From Maribacter zhoushanensis (GTDB lineage: Bacteria > Bacteroidota > Bacteroidia > Flavobacteriales > Flavobacteriaceae), in assembly GCF_029350975.1 (NCBI RefSeq), contig NZ_JARKMR010000001.1, positions 930,001-994,000 of the forward strand: a DNA stretch of 64,000 nucleotides. The letters are read 5' to 3'. The position numbers and the translations under genes were made by a program. The notes below the pieces were generated by a model. It ran no database searches. It saw only the letters and a list, made by a program, of their open reading frames with translations, and was not told the DNA's origin. This document shows, in pieces, positions 62,287 through 64,000 of the stretch (position 1 is the stretch's first letter; each line of letters starts with the position of its first letter).

Positions 62287-63963
62287 TTAGTTAGCAGATG
62301 GGAAAGCTGGTCCAGCTGGATTAGTATCCCAAAATACTTGAGTTGATAAATCAGATTTCTGCGAAACATTCGGGTTTGTAATAACCTCTGTCTGAGGATA
62401 TAAAAATGATCTTGGAAATGAACCTGGATTTAGTTCCCAGTTAGGAGCTAATGTTGTAGGGAAGCCTGTTCTTCTGTAATAGTTAAAGGCTTCAACACCA
62501 CCACCATAAAGTGCGATCCAGTACTGTTCAGATAAAATGTTAGTTTGGTCATCTCCTGTAGCAGCTAAATAATCGGCAACTGTATCATCTATATAGGTAG
62601 TAACTTCAGTTTCTGTCGGAGCTACAGATAAATCTGCATTAGAATCTAAAGAACCAAAACTTTGAACTTTAGCAATTGACTTTGTCATAGCAGACTCTAA
62701 AAATGTCGCTTTCTCTGCTGCTGAAGTAGCCATTTCTGCTTGCCAGAAATCAACATATGAAGCAAGGATGATTGGCTCAATACCTCCGCCTCCGCCACCT
62801 AGGCCAAGACCAACAACATCAAAGCTGTTATCATCAAAACGTCCTGCTGCAGGATATACGCCAGCTGCAGTTTTTTGGAAACCATCTGGTGGGCCTCCTT
62901 CATTATTTCCATGAGATCTTCCCCAGTATCCATCATCCACTGAACAATAAACAAAACCATCGTAATGTACTGGTGGAGTAGCTAGTGAACAGGCAAGTAA
63001 CTCTTCATTTGGTGCTACACCTTCTGCTCCAGGTGTTTCAGCTTCTTGTCGATAGAAATAATATCTAATTCTAGGATCTTCTCTTTTCAACATGTTATTC
63101 ATTAACCAGTTGTTCTGATAAAGGTTAGCTCCACTACTAGTGTAGTCATCATTATAATCAGGGTGACGTGTATCTGGTTGTAATTCTCTAGTACCATACT
63201 GCCATTGAAAATCATCTGCTGTTTCTGCAATGTAGTCACCACCTGCAATAATTGAACTAAAAGTACTTGAGTCACCAGTGGTAACAGCAGCTTTTAATCT
63301 GATAGTGTTAATTAATTTTATCCAGTTTTCAGTGTCACCACCATAGAAAAAATCTTCACCACCTTGTGTAGCCGGGTCAGCAGCGAACAATGCTTCCGCC
63401 TCGGTCAATAACGCCAGTGCACCTGTATAAACATCTTCCCCATCATCTAACATTGGAGCAGGAAATTCGACAGGATTACCTGCTTGACTTAAAGTAGCTT
63501 TTCCTAAATAATCTGTAACAAGTAAAAGCATGTGTGCTTTTAAAGTTTGACCAACTGCAATGTGGAAACTATAGTCAGTATCACTTGAAGCATCAATGGT
63601 TTTTAGGTTGTCTACGTTAGGGAAAATACCTAGGTCTACATCGTTAGTAAATACATCATCGTTTCCATCTGTACTACTATAAAGACGTTCCCAAATGTCA
63701 TCAAAAGTATCACCTGGGTAAGTATTAAAATAGTTACGACCGTTCATATAATCGATACGAGTTAATTCAGAACCAATATCATTTATAGTGTACATATTGG
63801 CTACATATGCAAGTTGAATTGAATTCAACAATAAATTAGGGTCTGCTTGGTCAGCAGCAAGATCGTTAGGGCTAGTCCTAAGATCTAGGTCTGTTGTTTC
63901 ACAAGAGTTTAATAGCACTCCTGCGGTAAAAACAACGGTTATATATTTAATTATTTTTTTCAT
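62287..63963 (-). CDS. SusD/RagB family outer-membrane lipoprotein
   Basis: 558 residues from ATG at 63963 (MKKIIKYITVVFTAGVLLNS); an upstream ATG at 63990 would put nine residues before the signal. The lipobox is LLNSC. The mature protein is the SusD-like TPR fold: TDLDLRTSPNDL near the start, LGKATLSQAGNPVEFPAP and the RTGFPTTLAPN segment in the C-terminal half, where EAFNYYRRTG is a SusD-2-type signature. SusD caps a SusC TonB-dependent barrel and binds nutrients. The expected susC would lie beyond the right edge, upstream. The substrate is unknown. Confidence 0.92.
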   Translation of the reverse strand: MKKIIKYITVVFTAGVLLNSCETTDLDLRTSPNDLAADQADPNLLLNSIQLAYVANMYTINDIGSELTRIDYMNGRNYFNTYPGDTFDDIWERLYSSTDGNDDVFTNDVDLGIFPNVDNLKTIDASSDTDYSFHIAVGQTLKAHMLLLVTDYLGKATLSQAGNPVEFPAPMLDDGEDVYTGALALLTEAEALFAADPATQGGEDFFYGGDTENWIKLINTIRLKAAVTTGDSSTFSSIIAGGDYIAETADDFQWQYGTRELQPDTRHPDYNDDYTSSGANLYQNNWLMNNMLKREDPRIRYYFYRQEAETPGAEGVAPNEELLACSLATPPVHYDGFVYCSVDDGYWGRSHGNNEGGPPDGFQKTAAGVYPAAGRFDDNSFDVVGLGLGGGGGGIEPIILASYVDFWQAEMATSAAEKATFLESAMTKSIAKVQSFGSLDSNADLSVAPTETEVTTYIDDTVADYLAATGDDQTNILSEQYWIALYGGGVEAFNYYRRTGFPTTLAPNWELNPGSFPRSFLYPQTEVITNPNVSQKSDLSTQVFWDTNPAGPAFPSAN

Positions 63964-64000
63964 AATATTTCTATTAATTAAGATTAGCAATTTTTAAAAG

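Overview
The window is chromosomal DNA from a Flavobacteriia-type Bacteroidota, most likely a marine Flavobacteriaceae. The evidence is AT-rich sequence, a type IX secretion (T9SS)/gliding gene set, a SusD-like lipoprotein, a fused HPRT-adenylate kinase, many small secreted or lipoprotein genes, and promoter -7 boxes of the TAnnTTTG type. No rRNA, tRNA, CRISPR array or prophage was seen.

Layout. 1-4.9 kb: the 5' end of a FabH-like gene, gcvP, a UbiA-like membrane protein, and an ECF sigma factor with a small HxxxCxxC zinc anti-sigma-like protein. 5-13 kb: a rhodanese, a single-domain response regulator beside a soluble ten-PAS histidine kinase, and a large YwqK/MORN-type secreted protein. 13-20.5 kb: housekeeping genes (M3 peptidase, purE, purK, hpt-adk fusion, obgE), a voltage-gated-type K+ channel and a DUF4136 lipoprotein. 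20.5-34 kb: envelope proteins, namely a transglutaminase-like protein, a CarboxypepD_reg protein, an M13 peptidase, a giant alpha-2-macroglobulin, a secreted protein of unknown function and a choice-of-anchor I lipoprotein.

34-39 kb is the accessory region. It holds a decayed membrane gene, OsmC, an IS110-family element with a frameshifted transposase and a probable bridge-RNA leader, and then two small genes (an unknown membrane protein and a SUKH-like protein). Each small gene is bounded by short complementary boxes and followed or preceded by a structured attC-like repeat. This reads as a short integron-like gene-cassette array, in antisense orientation, with the IS110 element sitting against a cassette end box. 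No integrase is in the window. This is the most interesting part of the sequence.

39-64 kb: an SDR and a cupin gene; a T9SS module (gliding-type C-terminal-domain adhesin, PorP/SprF, OmpA/PD40 protein); a Mur ligase (mpl-like); DUF1569; radC - polysaccharide deacetylase - YjjG-type HAD - lipoprotein - DUF5723 on one strand; rarA; rhomboid protease; rlmB; and at the end a SusD - lipoprotein - VCBS/ASPIC-UnbV surface locus whose SusC partner would lie beyond the right edge.

The window thus combines ordinary core genes with outer-envelope, secretion and nutrient-uptake functions, interrupted by one mobile region.
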